Assembly (NCBI GenBank): GCA_020135845.1
Contig: JACHTQ010000001.1
Coordinates: 62,001-126,000 of the forward strand
Reading direction: 5' to 3'
Length of the DNA stretch: 64,000 bases
Origin: Campylobacter sp. W0018
Lineage (GTDB): Bacteria; Campylobacterota; Campylobacteria; Campylobacterales; Campylobacteraceae
Positions 31,652-42,830 of this stretch are shown here, in pieces; within the stretch, counting starts at the first letter, position 1, and each line of letters opens with the position of its first letter. The notes below the pieces were generated by a model that was not told the origin of the DNA, made no database searches, and saw nothing but the letters and a program-made list of their open reading frames with translations. The translations under genes were made by a program, and so were the position numbers.

Positions 31652-32554
31652 TCAAGTTTTGTAAAATCGGACACCTGCAAGATCAATGATTTTTACTTCA
31701 TTTTTTTGGATTAATTTTTGTAAAAGAATCTTAGAACTTTCACTGAAAGTGTGTTCTACATCGATTTGACTTTGTGCTCTTAAATGAAGAAATTTTAGCA
31801 ATTCTTCTTTATTTAAATCAAGTTTTTGTTCTTTATAATTTCTTTTTGCTAAAAAAACCGGCGCACAGGTGATTAATTTTGAAAGCTCATAAAGCTTTTC
31901 TTCATCAATTGATTTGACTGGATAAGATGGAGGCCGATCAATAGTGCTTAGATCAATTCTTGTCGGTGATATTGTAGCTAGAGCTTCATTAAGAGCTATA
32001 AATTCTTCTTCATTATCATTTAGATCTTTAACCACTAAAATTTCCATTACAAGATCGCCTTGAAATTTTATTTTAAATTCTGCCATTTTTTGTATCATTA
32101 ATTCTAAATTGATATTTTTTAAAGCTCTATCTATACGATAAAAAGTTTTGGAAATGGCACTATCTAGGCTGAATTTAACCACATCAAGTTTTAATAAACT
32201 TTGAAATTTATTTTGATCAAGTACGGCTGTGCCGTTGCTTAAAATAAGAAGTTTTTTATTTTCAACGATTTGACGCAAAGAATTAATTAATTCGTCCAAA
32301 TGAGGATAAAGACTTGGTTCGCCATTGGCAGTTAGAGTAAGAAAGTCAAATTCGATACCTTTATCCATAGTCATTTGAACTTCTGAAATGATTTGTGCAA
32401 CTTCTATAATTTCATCTTGTTTTTCTTGTGCTTTTTTAGCTTCAAGTTCGCAATAGACGCAATCAAAATTACACTGTTTTTTACTCGGGCTTAAATCAAT
32501 TCCTAAAGATCGCCCAAAGCGTCTAGAACTTACAGGCCCGAAAACAACTTTCAT
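31652..32554 (-). CDS. Radical SAM protein (COG0731 type)
   Basis: A 300-residue radical SAM enzyme. Opening residues [20 protein letters not shown] precede the cluster motif CNFDCVYC (about residues 28-35); [14 protein letters not shown] binds SAM. This is the Fe-S oxidoreductase group related to tRNA wybutosine-type proteins, of unknown function in bacteria. The C-terminal 60 residues look like a small winged-helix region. It overlaps the hemE stop by four bases. Confidence 0.85.
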   Translation of the reverse strand: MKVVFGPVSSRRFGRSLGIDLSPSKKQCNFDCVYCELEAKKAQEKQDEIIEVAQIISEVQMTMDKGIEFDFLTLTANGEPSLYPHLDELINSLRQIVENKKLLILSNGTAVLDQNKFQSLLKLDVVKFSLDSAISKTFYRIDRALKNINLELMIQKMAEFKIKFQGDLVMEILVVKDLNDNEEEFIALNEALATISPTRIDLSTIDRPPSYPVKSIDEEKLYELSKLITCAPVFLAKRNYKEQKLDLNKEELLKFLHLRAQSQIDVEHTFSESSKILLQKLIQKNEVKIIDLAGVRFYKT

Positions 32555-33573
32555 TTAGCTGAGCTTTCTTGAACGAGCTTGATAAAATATTTAGCATTTT
32601 CAACAGGAATATCCGGTAAAATTCCATGTCCTAAATTGAAAATATGGGCTTTATTTTTCATAGTTTGTAGAATTTGTTCCACGCTTTCTTTAATGGAATT
32701 TTTATTGTATAATCTGCAAGGTTCCATATTGCCTTGAAGGGTATATTTGTGTGATAATTTATCTCGTGCTAATTCCAAAGGAGTGCTCCAATCAACCCCA
32801 AAAACATCAAAATTTCCATCGATTTTATCTAAATAGCCACTGATTCCTTTAGGGAATAAAATGACAGGTATGTTAGGATATTTATTTTTAATAAAATTAG
32901 AAATTTCAAGCATATATTTAAAAGAGAAATTAAAAAATTCACTATATTCTAAAGCGCTTGCCCAGCTATCAAAAATTTGCACAGCATTAGCTCCTGCTTT
33001 GATTTGTTCTTCTAAATATAGTTTTAAAACTTCTGTAAGATTTGATAAAATCAAATGCAAAAATTCTGGATTTTGATAAAGCATTTTTTTACATTTTGCG
33101 TAGTTTTTACTTCCGCCACCTTCTATCATATAAGTGGCTATAGTCCAAGGACTTCCACAAAATCCTATAAGTGCTTTATCTTTTGGAAGTTTTTCTCGAG
33201 TAAGTTTTAAAGCATCATAAACATAATTTAATTTTTGATGAGCCTTTTGAGTATCTAGTTTTTTTAGGTCTTCTATGCTAGAAATTGGATCATTAAATAC
33301 AGGTCCTTCTCCTTTTTCAAAACGCAAATTCATTCCCATTTCAAGAGGAACGACTAAAATATCTGAAAAAATAATCGCTGCATCCACTCCTAAAATTTCT
33401 ACAGGTTGCAAACTCACTTCAGATGCTTTTTTGTAATCTTTGCATAAAGAAAGAAAATCTCCAGCTTGCTCACGGACTTGCATATATTCAGGCAAATAGC
33501 GCCCAGCTTGACGCATCATCCAAATAGGAGTATAGGGCGTTGATTTTTTAAAACAAGCATCAATGAAAATCAT
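32551..33573 (-). CDS. hemE: Uroporphyrinogen decarboxylase
   Basis: A 340-residue heme-pathway enzyme. Both signatures are present: [15 protein letters not shown] (about residues 17-31, substrate-binding Arg) and [17 protein letters not shown] (about 141-157). [14 protein letters not shown] closes the fold. The length is usual. A TATAAT box (33596-33601, minus strand) and a TTTCCTTT-complement ribosome-binding site (AAAGGAAA) precede the ATG. Confidence 0.96.
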   Translation of the reverse strand: MIFIDACFKKSTPYTPIWMMRQAGRYLPEYMQVREQAGDFLSLCKDYKKASEVSLQPVEILGVDAAIIFSDILVVPLEMGMNLRFEKGEGPVFNDPISSIEDLKKLDTQKAHQKLNYVYDALKLTREKLPKDKALIGFCGSPWTIATYMIEGGGSKNYAKCKKMLYQNPEFLHLILSNLTEVLKLYLEEQIKAGANAVQIFDSWASALEYSEFFNFSFKYMLEISNFIKNKYPNIPVILFPKGISGYLDKIDGNFDVFGVDWSTPLELARDKLSHKYTLQGNMEPCRLYNKNSIKESVEQILQTMKNKAHIFNLGHGILPDIPVENAKYFIKLVQESSAK

Positions 33574-33595
33574 AATTTTCCTTTATTTTTGCAAA

Positions 33596-33601
33596 ATTAT
33601 A
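33596..33601 (-). promoter_or_regulatory. hemE -10 box
   Basis: TATAAT on the minus strand, 23 bases upstream of the hemE ATG, preceded by TTGT. It separates hemE transcription from the CiaC-like gene. Confidence 0.6.
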
Positions 33602-33635
33602 ACAAAATTTTACTTGTTTCTTGTATCAATTTAGC

Positions 33636-33935
33636 TTATTTTATACCATTTCCAGCATCGATAGTTGCAAAAAGTTTATTGAGTAAGGTTTCTTCATTTT
33701 TTTTATATTGATCCTCTCTCATTTTTTGCCATGCATAAGATCTAAAATCTTCTCTAATAGCTCCAAGATCTAAGTCCTTGTTGCTAAAGTTATTAGAAGT
33801 TGTTTTTTCTTTATCTTCTTTATTTTTAACTTCATTTAAATTGGCTTGAAATTGATCTGCTGAAGTTGTTTTTTCTTTAATTTTAGTTGAGCTAAAAACA
33901 GCATTGGAAATTTGTTTAGTGTTATCTATGGTCAT
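33636..33935 (-). CDS. ciaC: CiaC-like invasion antigen / flagellum-co-regulated protein
   Basis: A 99-residue hydrophilic protein without signal peptide or membrane segment. The N-terminal half is Thr/Ser/Lys-rich and probably disordered; the C-terminal half (FRSYAWQKMREDQYKKNEETLLNKLF) is helical. Size, position between hemE and an MFS gene, and sequence fit Cj1242 of C. jejuni, reported as CiaC, an effector exported through the flagellar apparatus. The unordered N-terminus suits flagellar export. A sigma-54-type promoter lies just upstream. Confidence 0.7.
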   Translation of the reverse strand: MTIDNTKQISNAVFSSTKIKEKTTSADQFQANLNEVKNKEDKEKTTSNNFSNKDLDLGAIREDFRSYAWQKMREDQYKKNEETLLNKLFATIDAGNGIK

Positions 33936-33967
33936 TGTTTTCCTTTAATTTTTATACACTATAGAAC

Positions 33968-33985
33968 AAGCAATTTTTATTCCAC
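33968..33985 (-). promoter_or_regulatory. Sigma-54-type (-24/-12) promoter of the CiaC-like gene
   Basis: On the minus strand the sequence reads TGGAATAAAAATTGCTT: GG and GC separated by exactly 10 bases, with the TTGCTT -12 block seen in Campylobacter RpoN promoters. It lies about 35-50 bases before the ATG and overlaps the last codons of the MFS gene. Confidence 0.7.
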
Positions 33986-35153
33986 CTTTCTTTTAAAGTG
34001 TTTATAATTAATTTTATCTCTTGGAGATATTAATACAAAAATCAAAGCAGGTAAGACAAAAATTGATGCAAAAAGTGCGTTAAATTCTATACCTATGCTT
34101 GTTAAAACAAGACCTCCTATAAAACTTGCTAAGGCTATACCCACATTAAAAGCTGCTTCATTAACACTGATAGTACTATCCATAATTTTATATGTATGTC
34201 GTTTGGCTTTGATAATGCTTAACATTTTTAAAGCAGGGATGGTTGAAAAAGAAAAAAATCCCATCAAAGCGATATTTAAAATAACAAAAATTGGAATATA
34301 AATTGTCCATAAAAAATTTAAAAATGTAATAATTTGCATACATAAAATTGATCTTAAAGAAAAAATAGCACCATTCTTATCTACCATTTTTCCACCCCAT
34401 AAATTTCCAAAAATAGCACATATTCCATATAAAAGTAGGATATAAGTTGTATTTTGTTCTTCAAATCCGCTAATATTTATAAGCAATTTTTGTAAATAAG
34501 TATAAAGAATAAATTGCGCACCGCAACTACAAAGAGTAATGGTGTAAGTTTTAAGTAAATTGCGATGTGAAAAAGCTGGTGTAAGATTTTTTAAATTGGT
34601 GGGATTGGGATATAAATTTTTGGGCATCATATGCCAAACACCCAAAGAGGCAAAAACTGTAACGATAAAAATTAATAAAAAAATAAGTTTAAAACCAAAA
34701 TGATATCCTATGAAGGTTCCCAAAGGAACACCGGTAACAAGTGCAACTGTAAGTCCTGTTACCATAATGGCCAAGGCACTAGATTTTTTTTCATTTGGAG
34801 TAATGCTTGAAATAGCGAGTGTAGCAATAACAAAAAATACACCATGCTGAGTTCCAGCAATAAAACGAGCAAAAGCTGTTAAATAAAAATTATTACTGAA
34901 AAAGATTGTTAAATTAGCTAAAGCAAAAATTCCAAGATTAATTAAAAGTTGTATATGTCTATAAAAATGGCTTAAAGTAATACTTACAATAGGAGCTCCT
35001 ATAACAACTCCTATAGCATATAAAGTTGTAAGATAACCAGCAGCTTTTGCATTAATTTTAAAATAATGTTGTACATCGATTAAAACTCCAGCCATAACAA
35101 ATTCAGTCACACCCATACAAAAAGCACTTAAAGCTAAAGCAAATAGAGCTTTT

Positions 35154-35167
<14 letters not shown>
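33977..35167 (-). CDS. MFS transporter (AraJ/sugar-efflux-like)
   Basis: A 396-residue transporter with about 12 membrane helices. The start of helix 1 ([19 protein letters not shown]) and [11 protein letters not shown] in helix 5 are typical of the DHA1 AraJ/SotB/NepI group. The ATG at 35167 lies 14 bases inside the 3' end of pdxA; a longer reading would add 20 residues from pdxA's other frame. Substrate unknown. Its own 3' end carries the sigma-54-type promoter of the next gene. Confidence 0.85.
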
Positions 35168-37071
<1,904 letters not shown>

Positions 37072-37103
37072 TTATTATACTTTAAAATTTGCAAGGAAAA
37101 GTA

Positions 37104-38063
37104 ATGCTAGGTATAGATTTGGGATCAAATACTTTAAGAGCGGTTGAGATGGATGACAATTTTAAAAAAATAAAAGAGTATGAATTTATTATAGGTGCAG
37201 CAAAAAATTTATCTAAAAGTGGGCAAATTTCAACTGAGGCTATAGAAAAAATCAAAGAAGCTTTAAATGTTTTATCTAAGGAGCAAAATTTATGCAAAGC
37301 AAAAGCTGTTGCAACGGCAGCTTTTAGAAAGGCAAGCAATACGGATGAAATTTTTAAAAATTTAAAAGAGCAATTTGGGATCAATTTTAAAGTTATTGAT
37401 GCTAAAACAGAAGCTAAAATCAGCGTTTTAGGGATGAAAAATGCTCTTGCTAATTTGGGCATGAAAGGGCGTTTTGCTTATTGTGATTTAGGGGGTGCTT
37501 CTTGCGAGTTATCTTTTGATGAACATTTTCAAAGTTTTGATTTTGGCATTATAAGTTTTTATGAAAAATGTAATTTTAAAGATGATTTTTCTACTTTTTC
37601 TTTTAAAAAAATATTGAAAAAACATCCCAATTTCTTTCATAAAATCAAAGATAAAAAATTAAAAATTCATCTATTAATTCAAGATAGAAATTTAAAAAAT
37701 ATAGCACTTAAAGCTTTTGATGAGGTTAAAGAGCTTAAAAAAGTTTTTAAAAAAAATAAAATAAAAAAAGTGGTTTTAAATTCAGGTGTCCCCACAGCTT
37801 TGGCTGCTTTAAAATGTGGTTTAGATTATGAAAGATATGACGCTAAAAAAATTAATGGCCAAATTTTACACACTCAAGATTTTTTCAAATATGCATTAAA
37901 AATTTGGAATATGAGTGAAAAAGAGGCTAATTTTTATCTTGGAAAAACGCGTAGAAAATATTTAGCCGCAGGTTGTTTTTTGTTTTTTGCTATTTTTGGT
38001 AAAGAAGAATTTATAGTTATCGATGAGGGTTTAAGAGAAGGGCTTTGCATAGCAAATTTATAA
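37104..38063 (+). CDS. Ppx/GppA phosphatase family protein
   Basis: A 319-residue ASKHA-fold phosphatase. LGIDLGSNTLRAVEMD at the N-terminus and CDLGGASCELSF (about 132-143) are the two phosphate-binding loops of exopolyphosphatase/pppGpp phosphatases. Only the core two-domain unit is present, without the C-terminal HD-like part of E. coli Ppx. The ATG at 37104 follows AAGGAAAAG; a TTG at 37089 lies before the ribosome-binding site and is rejected. Choosing between Ppx and GppA activity is not possible here. Confidence 0.85.
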   Translation: MLGIDLGSNTLRAVEMDDNFKKIKEYEFIIGAAKNLSKSGQISTEAIEKIKEALNVLSKEQNLCKAKAVATAAFRKASNTDEIFKNLKEQFGINFKVIDAKTEAKISVLGMKNALANLGMKGRFAYCDLGGASCELSFDEHFQSFDFGIISFYEKCNFKDDFSTFSFKKILKKHPNFFHKIKDKKLKIHLLIQDRNLKNIALKAFDEVKELKKVFKKNKIKKVVLNSGVPTALAALKCGLDYERYDAKKINGQILHTQDFFKYALKIWNMSEKEANFYLGKTRRKYLAAGCFLFFAIFGKEEFIVIDEGLREGLCIANL

Positions 38064-39008
38064 TTTTGCAAATTCAAAAAAATGGAATTTTTCATCAAAA
38101 TTAAAAAATAAAATTTTGCTTTGAGAGAGTAAATTTTCATAACTTTTTATATTTTTATTTTTAGTATATTCTAGTAATTCTTCAAAGCCAAAATCGATTA
38201 AAGCTTGACTTTGTTTTTTTAAATGTAAAAGTTTAAAATTTAAATTTTCAATAGTAGTTTTTAGATGATTAAAATTCACATTATAAGTTATATCGCTTTT
38301 GCCAAAAAAATCTTTTAAAGCAATTTCAAAAGGATTAAAAACTTCGTGTTTTTGATAAATTCTTATACTGAAACGATCATTATCAAAAGTTCCATAATCA
38401 AAACCCGCAAAGATAAATTTTTCACTGATTTGATCGAGTTTTTTAAGAAAATTTTCAAGCTCTAGGCTTAATTCTCCTTTTTTTAATCCAAGTTTTTGAC
38501 ATCTTTGCTGTAAGTTTTCATCTATAGGTTTAAAAACGATTTGATAATCTTTTACATAAGCCATCATATCATTTTCTATAAGCTCACAAGTAAAGCTATC
38601 AAAAAGTTCATTACAAAAAAAGAAAGCATTTTTAAAACGGCATTCTTCTAAATTATTTTTATGGATAAAATCTATGCCATCTAAGGTTTTCTTTTGTAAA
38701 ATTTGTAATTTTTCATGAGGCTCTATAATAAAAAAAGAAATTTGAGAAAAAATTTCAGGTCTAAATTCAACTAAAGTGGATAAAAAATCACGACTCAAAT
38801 AGCCTTCATTAGCTCCGATTTCAACGATTTCTAAAGGAAGTTTTAATACGCCTTCATCAATGAGTTTTAAAAAATGTTTTGCTAGTAAAGTTCCAAAGAG
38901 ATTTCCCACGCTTACTGCGGTGAAAAAATCTCCATTTTTACCTATTTTACTAACATTTTTATAGTAATTTTCATGAAGCCAGATATCAAAAAATTGACTA
39001 AATTTCAT
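38058..39008 (-). CDS. MidA/NDUFAF7-like SAM-dependent methyltransferase
   Basis: A 316-residue protein of the DUF185 family. FSQFFDIWLHENYY, then NGDFFTAVSVGNLFG (about 25-40) and VEIGANEGYLSRDFL (about 63-77) are its start and SAM-binding loops; FFCNELFDSFTCEL is a third conserved block. Mitochondrial members methylate an arginine of complex I; bacterial targets are unknown. The ATG at 39008 overlaps the end of the M23 peptidase gene by 11 bases. Confidence 0.8.
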   Translation of the reverse strand: MKFSQFFDIWLHENYYKNVSKIGKNGDFFTAVSVGNLFGTLLAKHFLKLIDEGVLKLPLEIVEIGANEGYLSRDFLSTLVEFRPEIFSQISFFIIEPHEKLQILQKKTLDGIDFIHKNNLEECRFKNAFFFCNELFDSFTCELIENDMMAYVKDYQIVFKPIDENLQQRCQKLGLKKGELSLELENFLKKLDQISEKFIFAGFDYGTFDNDRFSIRIYQKHEVFNPFEIALKDFFGKSDITYNVNFNHLKTTIENLNFKLLHLKKQSQALIDFGFEELLEYTKNKNIKSYENLLSQSKILFFNFDEKFHFFEFAKL

Positions 39009-39828
39009 CAAACAGTGCATTAAATTTTTTTATAAAATCTAAAGGATCTACCTGTTTTTGTGCGACAAGTATTCCAAAATGCAAATGCGGTCCACTCACC
39101 CTTCCAGTAGCCCCACTTAGTCCAATAAGCTCTCCTTTTTTAACCTTTTGTCCCTTTTTTACATTGATCTTTGAAAGATGATAATATTGAGAATAAATTC
39201 CCAAACCATGATCAATAACCACAGAATTTCCAGCATAATATCTATTTTTAGCAATTTTTACTATGCCCGAATTTGCAGCATAAATCGGAGTTCCACTTAG
39301 GGCTCTAAAATCTGTTCCACTATGGTAACTTGCGACTTTTTGATTAAAAATTCTAGCTTTACCAAAATCACTTGTAATAAAACTTGCAAGAGGTATTGCA
39401 AAAGTTCCATTGTATAAAGGTTTTGGAGTGTAAGAAGCATAGATTTCATTCGCTTCTTGAAATTCTTTTTTAATGCGATCTTGAACGTTTTTAGGTGGAA
39501 AAACTTTATTTTTTGCTACTTGTATTTGTTCGCTTTTATAATTTCCTTCTAATGCATTGATGATGAATTCTTGCTGTTTATTTTTATAAATAGCGGTTAA
39601 TTTTGTGCTTTTTGGAGGATTTTTATAGGGTAGAGCAAAAATGGCAAGGATTTTATTTTTATTTTTTGGATGATTAAAGGTTGGAATTATTTTATTTTGG
39701 TTTTTTAATTCTATAAAATTATTTTTATCAAGCTCTAAAAATATGGCTTGCCCTTTGATAAGTTTTATTTCTTGAGCTCCAAAGGTACAAGTAAAGAAAC
39801 AAAAAAGTAAAGTCAATATTTTTTTCAT
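38998..39828 (-). CDS. M23-family peptidoglycan endopeptidase
   Basis: A 276-residue exported protein with a signal peptide (ILTLLFCFFTCTFGA). The LytM/M23 domain fills about residues 145-270: YHSGTDFRA gives the HxxxD zinc motif, and SGPHLHFGI gives the catalytic HxH. An N-terminal region (about 20-140) of beta character may regulate it. Members cut peptide cross-links in the cell wall. It overlaps glyS by four bases. Confidence 0.88.
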   Translation of the reverse strand: MKKILTLLFCFFTCTFGAQEIKLIKGQAIFLELDKNNFIELKNQNKIIPTFNHPKNKNKILAIFALPYKNPPKSTKLTAIYKNKQQEFIINALEGNYKSEQIQVAKNKVFPPKNVQDRIKKEFQEANEIYASYTPKPLYNGTFAIPLASFITSDFGKARIFNQKVASYHSGTDFRALSGTPIYAANSGIVKIAKNRYYAGNSVVIDHGLGIYSQYYHLSKINVKKGQKVKKGELIGLSGATGRVSGPHLHFGILVAQKQVDPLDFIKKFNALFDEI

Positions 39829-41816
39829 AAGCTAAGTTCCTTAATGTCTGCAATTTTAAGAAATTCTTGATAGATGCTAAATACTAAAGCTTGACGATTG
39901 TTCTTAAGTTTTTCATCTTTATCGTTAATCATAACAGCTTCAAAAAAGGCATCAATTTCAGGTTTCAAAGCAAATAATTTGTTAAGTTTTTCTTCAATCG
40001 TAAGAGCTTTTAAACTTTCTTTAAATGCTGTATAAAGTTTTTTTTCTGCTTCTACAAATAAACTTTCATCAATGGTATTTGTAGTTTTTTGAGCGATATT
40101 AGCAAGGCGTTTAAAGGTGCTAAAATAATCACTAAAATTGCTTTTTTGACTGATTTTTGCTAAAGCTTTAATGCTTTCATCAATGGAAACAATATCGGAA
40201 TTTTTTGAAACAAGAACAGCTTTGATAAAGCTAGGATTTAAATCATAAAATGTATAAATTCTTTCAAAAATAAAATCTTTTAAAATTTGCAAATTAAAAT
40301 TTTGATAATTTTTTAAAGCTTTTTCTAAAAACGCATTGATATCGAAATTTTTATTTAATTTTAAAAGTATTTTTAAAATCCCATTAGCAGCACGTCTTAA
40401 TGCATAAGGATCTTTTGTTCCGCTTGGAATTTTACCTATACTAAAAAGTCCTAAAAGAGTATCAAATTTATTAGCTAAAGCAACTATGCTTGAAAATTCT
40501 GTGCTAGGAAGATCTGATTTTTCAGAATTTGGCAAGTATTGCTCTTTTATAGCTAAGCAAATTTCTTGTTCAAGTCCCATTTTGGCAGCATAATAGCCTC
40601 CGATAATTCCTTGTAAATCTGTGAATTCATAAACCATTTGAGTGGTTAAATCAGCTTTGGCATAGTAAATAGCTTTAGAAATTTTTTCAAAATCATTATT
40701 TTTTAAAAATTCACATAAAATTTTTGCCAGCTCAATTTCTCTTGAGCTTTTATCACTCATTGTTCCTAGATTTTCAAGATAAACGATTTTTTTAAGCTTT
40801 TCAGGTTCTAAGCCTTTTTGTAAATCATTTTGATAAAAAAACATTGCATCGCTTAATCTTGCTCTTAAAACTCTTTCATTACCATGTATGATTTTAGAAT
40901 AATCCTCACAAACCGCATTGCTAACAACTATAAAATGATTGCTTAATTTATTGTTGTTAAAAACAGCGAAATAGCGTTGATTTTCTCTCATTGAAGTGAT
41001 GATAACTTCATTAGGAATTTCTAAAAAGGCTTTATCAAAACTTCCAAAAAGAGCTTTTGGATATTCTGTAATAGCTACAACTTCAGCTAAAAGTTCTTTA
41101 TCTTCGCTAATAGTGATATTGTGTTTTATTTCGAGTTCTTTAAATTCATTTAAAATTTTTTCTTCGCGTTTTTTTGGATCAAGAATGATAAAGTTATTTT
41201 CTAAAATTTGAAAATATTCTTTAATGTTTTGAAAAGGACAGAAATCATAACTTACACTTCTATGAACAAAGGTTTTTTTAGAGCTTTTAACTCCAAAAAT
41301 TTCAAATTCAACCAATTGATCGCCTAAAACACATGCAATATTTCTAATAGCACGTATAAATTCAAAAGAATGATCCCCCCAACGCATACTTTTTCCAAAA
41401 TTTAAGCTTTTGAGGAATTTATTGATCATTTCTCCTAAAATTTCAAAACTATTTTTTCCTGTCAAGGTTTTTTGATAGTATAAAACTTCTTTTCCTTTGA
41501 TTTCTTTGAATTCAAGTTTATTTTCTTTAATACCCGCTTTTTCTAAAAATGCTTCACCCGCAGGGGTTAATTTACCTTCTTTAAAAGCTATACTTTTAGG
41601 TGCCCCTATAAATTCAGCTGTGGTATCTTCTTGCTTTTGATGAAAATTTTTATGAAAAAATACTAAACGACGCGGAGTGTAATAAAATTCAAATTCGCTC
41701 ATTAAATGATATTCATCTAAAATATTTTGCCATTTTTTTTCTATATTTGGAAGTTCTTTTAATAAAGGTATAGCCGGTAATTCTTCTGTGCCAATTTCGA
41801 TTAATAATTCACTCAT
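39825..41816 (-). CDS. glyS: Glycyl-tRNA synthetase beta subunit
   Basis: A 663-residue beta subunit of the alpha2beta2-type enzyme. The start LLIEIGTEELPA, AFVHRSV-like TFVHRSVSYDFCPF, and the HD-like DPYALRRAANGILKIL are typical; the C-terminal anticodon-binding part is present. The alpha subunit (glyQ) is not in this window and is usually unlinked in Campylobacter. It overlaps the M23 peptidase gene downstream. Confidence 0.95.
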   Translation of the reverse strand: MSELLIEIGTEELPAIPLLKELPNIEKKWQNILDEYHLMSEFEFYYTPRRLVFFHKNFHQKQEDTTAEFIGAPKSIAFKEGKLTPAGEAFLEKAGIKENKLEFKEIKGKEVLYYQKTLTGKNSFEILGEMINKFLKSLNFGKSMRWGDHSFEFIRAIRNIACVLGDQLVEFEIFGVKSSKKTFVHRSVSYDFCPFQNIKEYFQILENNFIILDPKKREEKILNEFKELEIKHNITISEDKELLAEVVAITEYPKALFGSFDKAFLEIPNEVIITSMRENQRYFAVFNNNKLSNHFIVVSNAVCEDYSKIIHGNERVLRARLSDAMFFYQNDLQKGLEPEKLKKIVYLENLGTMSDKSSREIELAKILCEFLKNNDFEKISKAIYYAKADLTTQMVYEFTDLQGIIGGYYAAKMGLEQEICLAIKEQYLPNSEKSDLPSTEFSSIVALANKFDTLLGLFSIGKIPSGTKDPYALRRAANGILKILLKLNKNFDINAFLEKALKNYQNFNLQILKDFIFERIYTFYDLNPSFIKAVLVSKNSDIVSIDESIKALAKISQKSNFSDYFSTFKRLANIAQKTTNTIDESLFVEAEKKLYTAFKESLKALTIEEKLNKLFALKPEIDAFFEAVMINDKDEKLKNNRQALVFSIYQEFLKIADIKELSL

Positions 41817-41876
41817 ATTTTACTTTCTTTATTATTGTTGAATTTGCGTTATTTTAGCTATATTTTTTTAAAAAAC

Positions 41877-42497
41877 TCATAAATATTTTAATAAGTATTC
41901 TTTTAAAGTTTGCGCATCACCAAATTCATTTTCTTGTAAATTTTTTTGATACCATCTAGCGTGATAATACGGAATTTTTGCATTTTTAGCACATTCTTTG
42001 TCTTTTTGACTATCGCCTATAAAAATGCTAGTTTGATAAGGGGCTTCATCCATAAGAAGTTGAAGCATTTGTGGGCTTGGTTTAGGTTCTATGCCTACGC
42101 TTACACCTAAAATTTTATCAAAATATGGAATGATTTCATGCTTTTTAAGAATGCTTGTAAGCGAGCTTTGGGGTGCATTTGTTGCGATGGCTAAAAAGCA
42201 ATTTTTACTTTTTAAAAATTTTAAAAGATCCATAACCCCTTCAAAGAGTATCACGCTTTGTTCATAGTGCTTTATAAAATATTTTTCAAAACCATCTTTA
42301 AAGCTAGAATGATGAAAATTATCTATATTGTAAAGTTCTTTACTCCAATCTATATTTGGAGTATTGATGATCTTAATTATTTCTTCTTTTTTAAGGGCGC
42401 TTAGATTGAGATTTGCGCGAATTTCATTAACGGCGCAAGAAATTGCATTTGCACTATCAATTAAGGTTCCATCCATATCAAAAAATACATTAATCAT
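41877..42497 (-). CDS. HAD-family phosphatase (phosphoglycolate-phosphatase-like)
   Basis: A 206-residue haloacid dehalogenase hydrolase. Motif I is FFDMDGTLIDS (nucleophilic Asp7 and Asp9), the motif II Thr/Asn is in AIATNAPQSS, the Lys is in GIEPKPSPQ, and motif IV is IFIGDSQKD. A helical cap (about 15-85) places it with Gph/PGMB-like enzymes. The substrate is not evident. It overlaps the upstream small gene by eight bases. Confidence 0.88.
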   Translation of the reverse strand: MINVFFDMDGTLIDSANAISCAVNEIRANLNLSALKKEEIIKIINTPNIDWSKELYNIDNFHHSSFKDGFEKYFIKHYEQSVILFEGVMDLLKFLKSKNCFLAIATNAPQSSLTSILKKHEIIPYFDKILGVSVGIEPKPSPQMLQLLMDEAPYQTSIFIGDSQKDKECAKNAKIPYYHARWYQKNLQENEFGDAQTLKEYLLKYL

Positions 42498-42822
42498 TAT
42501 AATCCTTTAAATAGTTTTTGTGTTTTTCTTTATGATTTTGATTTTTTAGCTTATCTAAAGCATTTACAAGGTTTAAGAGTTCTTCTTTTTTTAAGGAAAA
42601 ATCAAGACAAGCATTAACAAAATTTTCTAAAGCTTTACTATAGGTTGAATTTAAAACTACCGCTTGACATTTTTCTAAGTTTTTTTTGTTTTTTTGCATT
42701 CTTTCTTGAAATTTTTCTAAATCAAAATCCTCTCTTTTTAGGCAAGATTTTGCTGTGTTAGCAAATTTTTCTAACAATCTTAGATATTTTACCCTTAATG
42801 TTTTTTCATTAATTTTTGTCAA
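42490..42822 (-). CDS. Small helical protein of unknown function
   Basis: A 110-residue, Lys/Asn/Leu-rich protein, helical throughout, with no signal peptide or recognised domain. CLKREDFDLEKFQERMQKNKKNLEKC looks like a coiled coil. It lies between the Kef-type antiporter and the HAD phosphatase, overlapping the latter, so it is probably co-translated. Comparable small genes sit at this place in C. jejuni. Confidence 0.7.
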   Translation of the reverse strand: MTKINEKTLRVKYLRLLEKFANTAKSCLKREDFDLEKFQERMQKNKKNLEKCQAVVLNSTYSKALENFVNACLDFSLKKEELLNLVNALDKLKNQNHKEKHKNYLKDYND

Positions 42823-42830
42823 AATAATCC

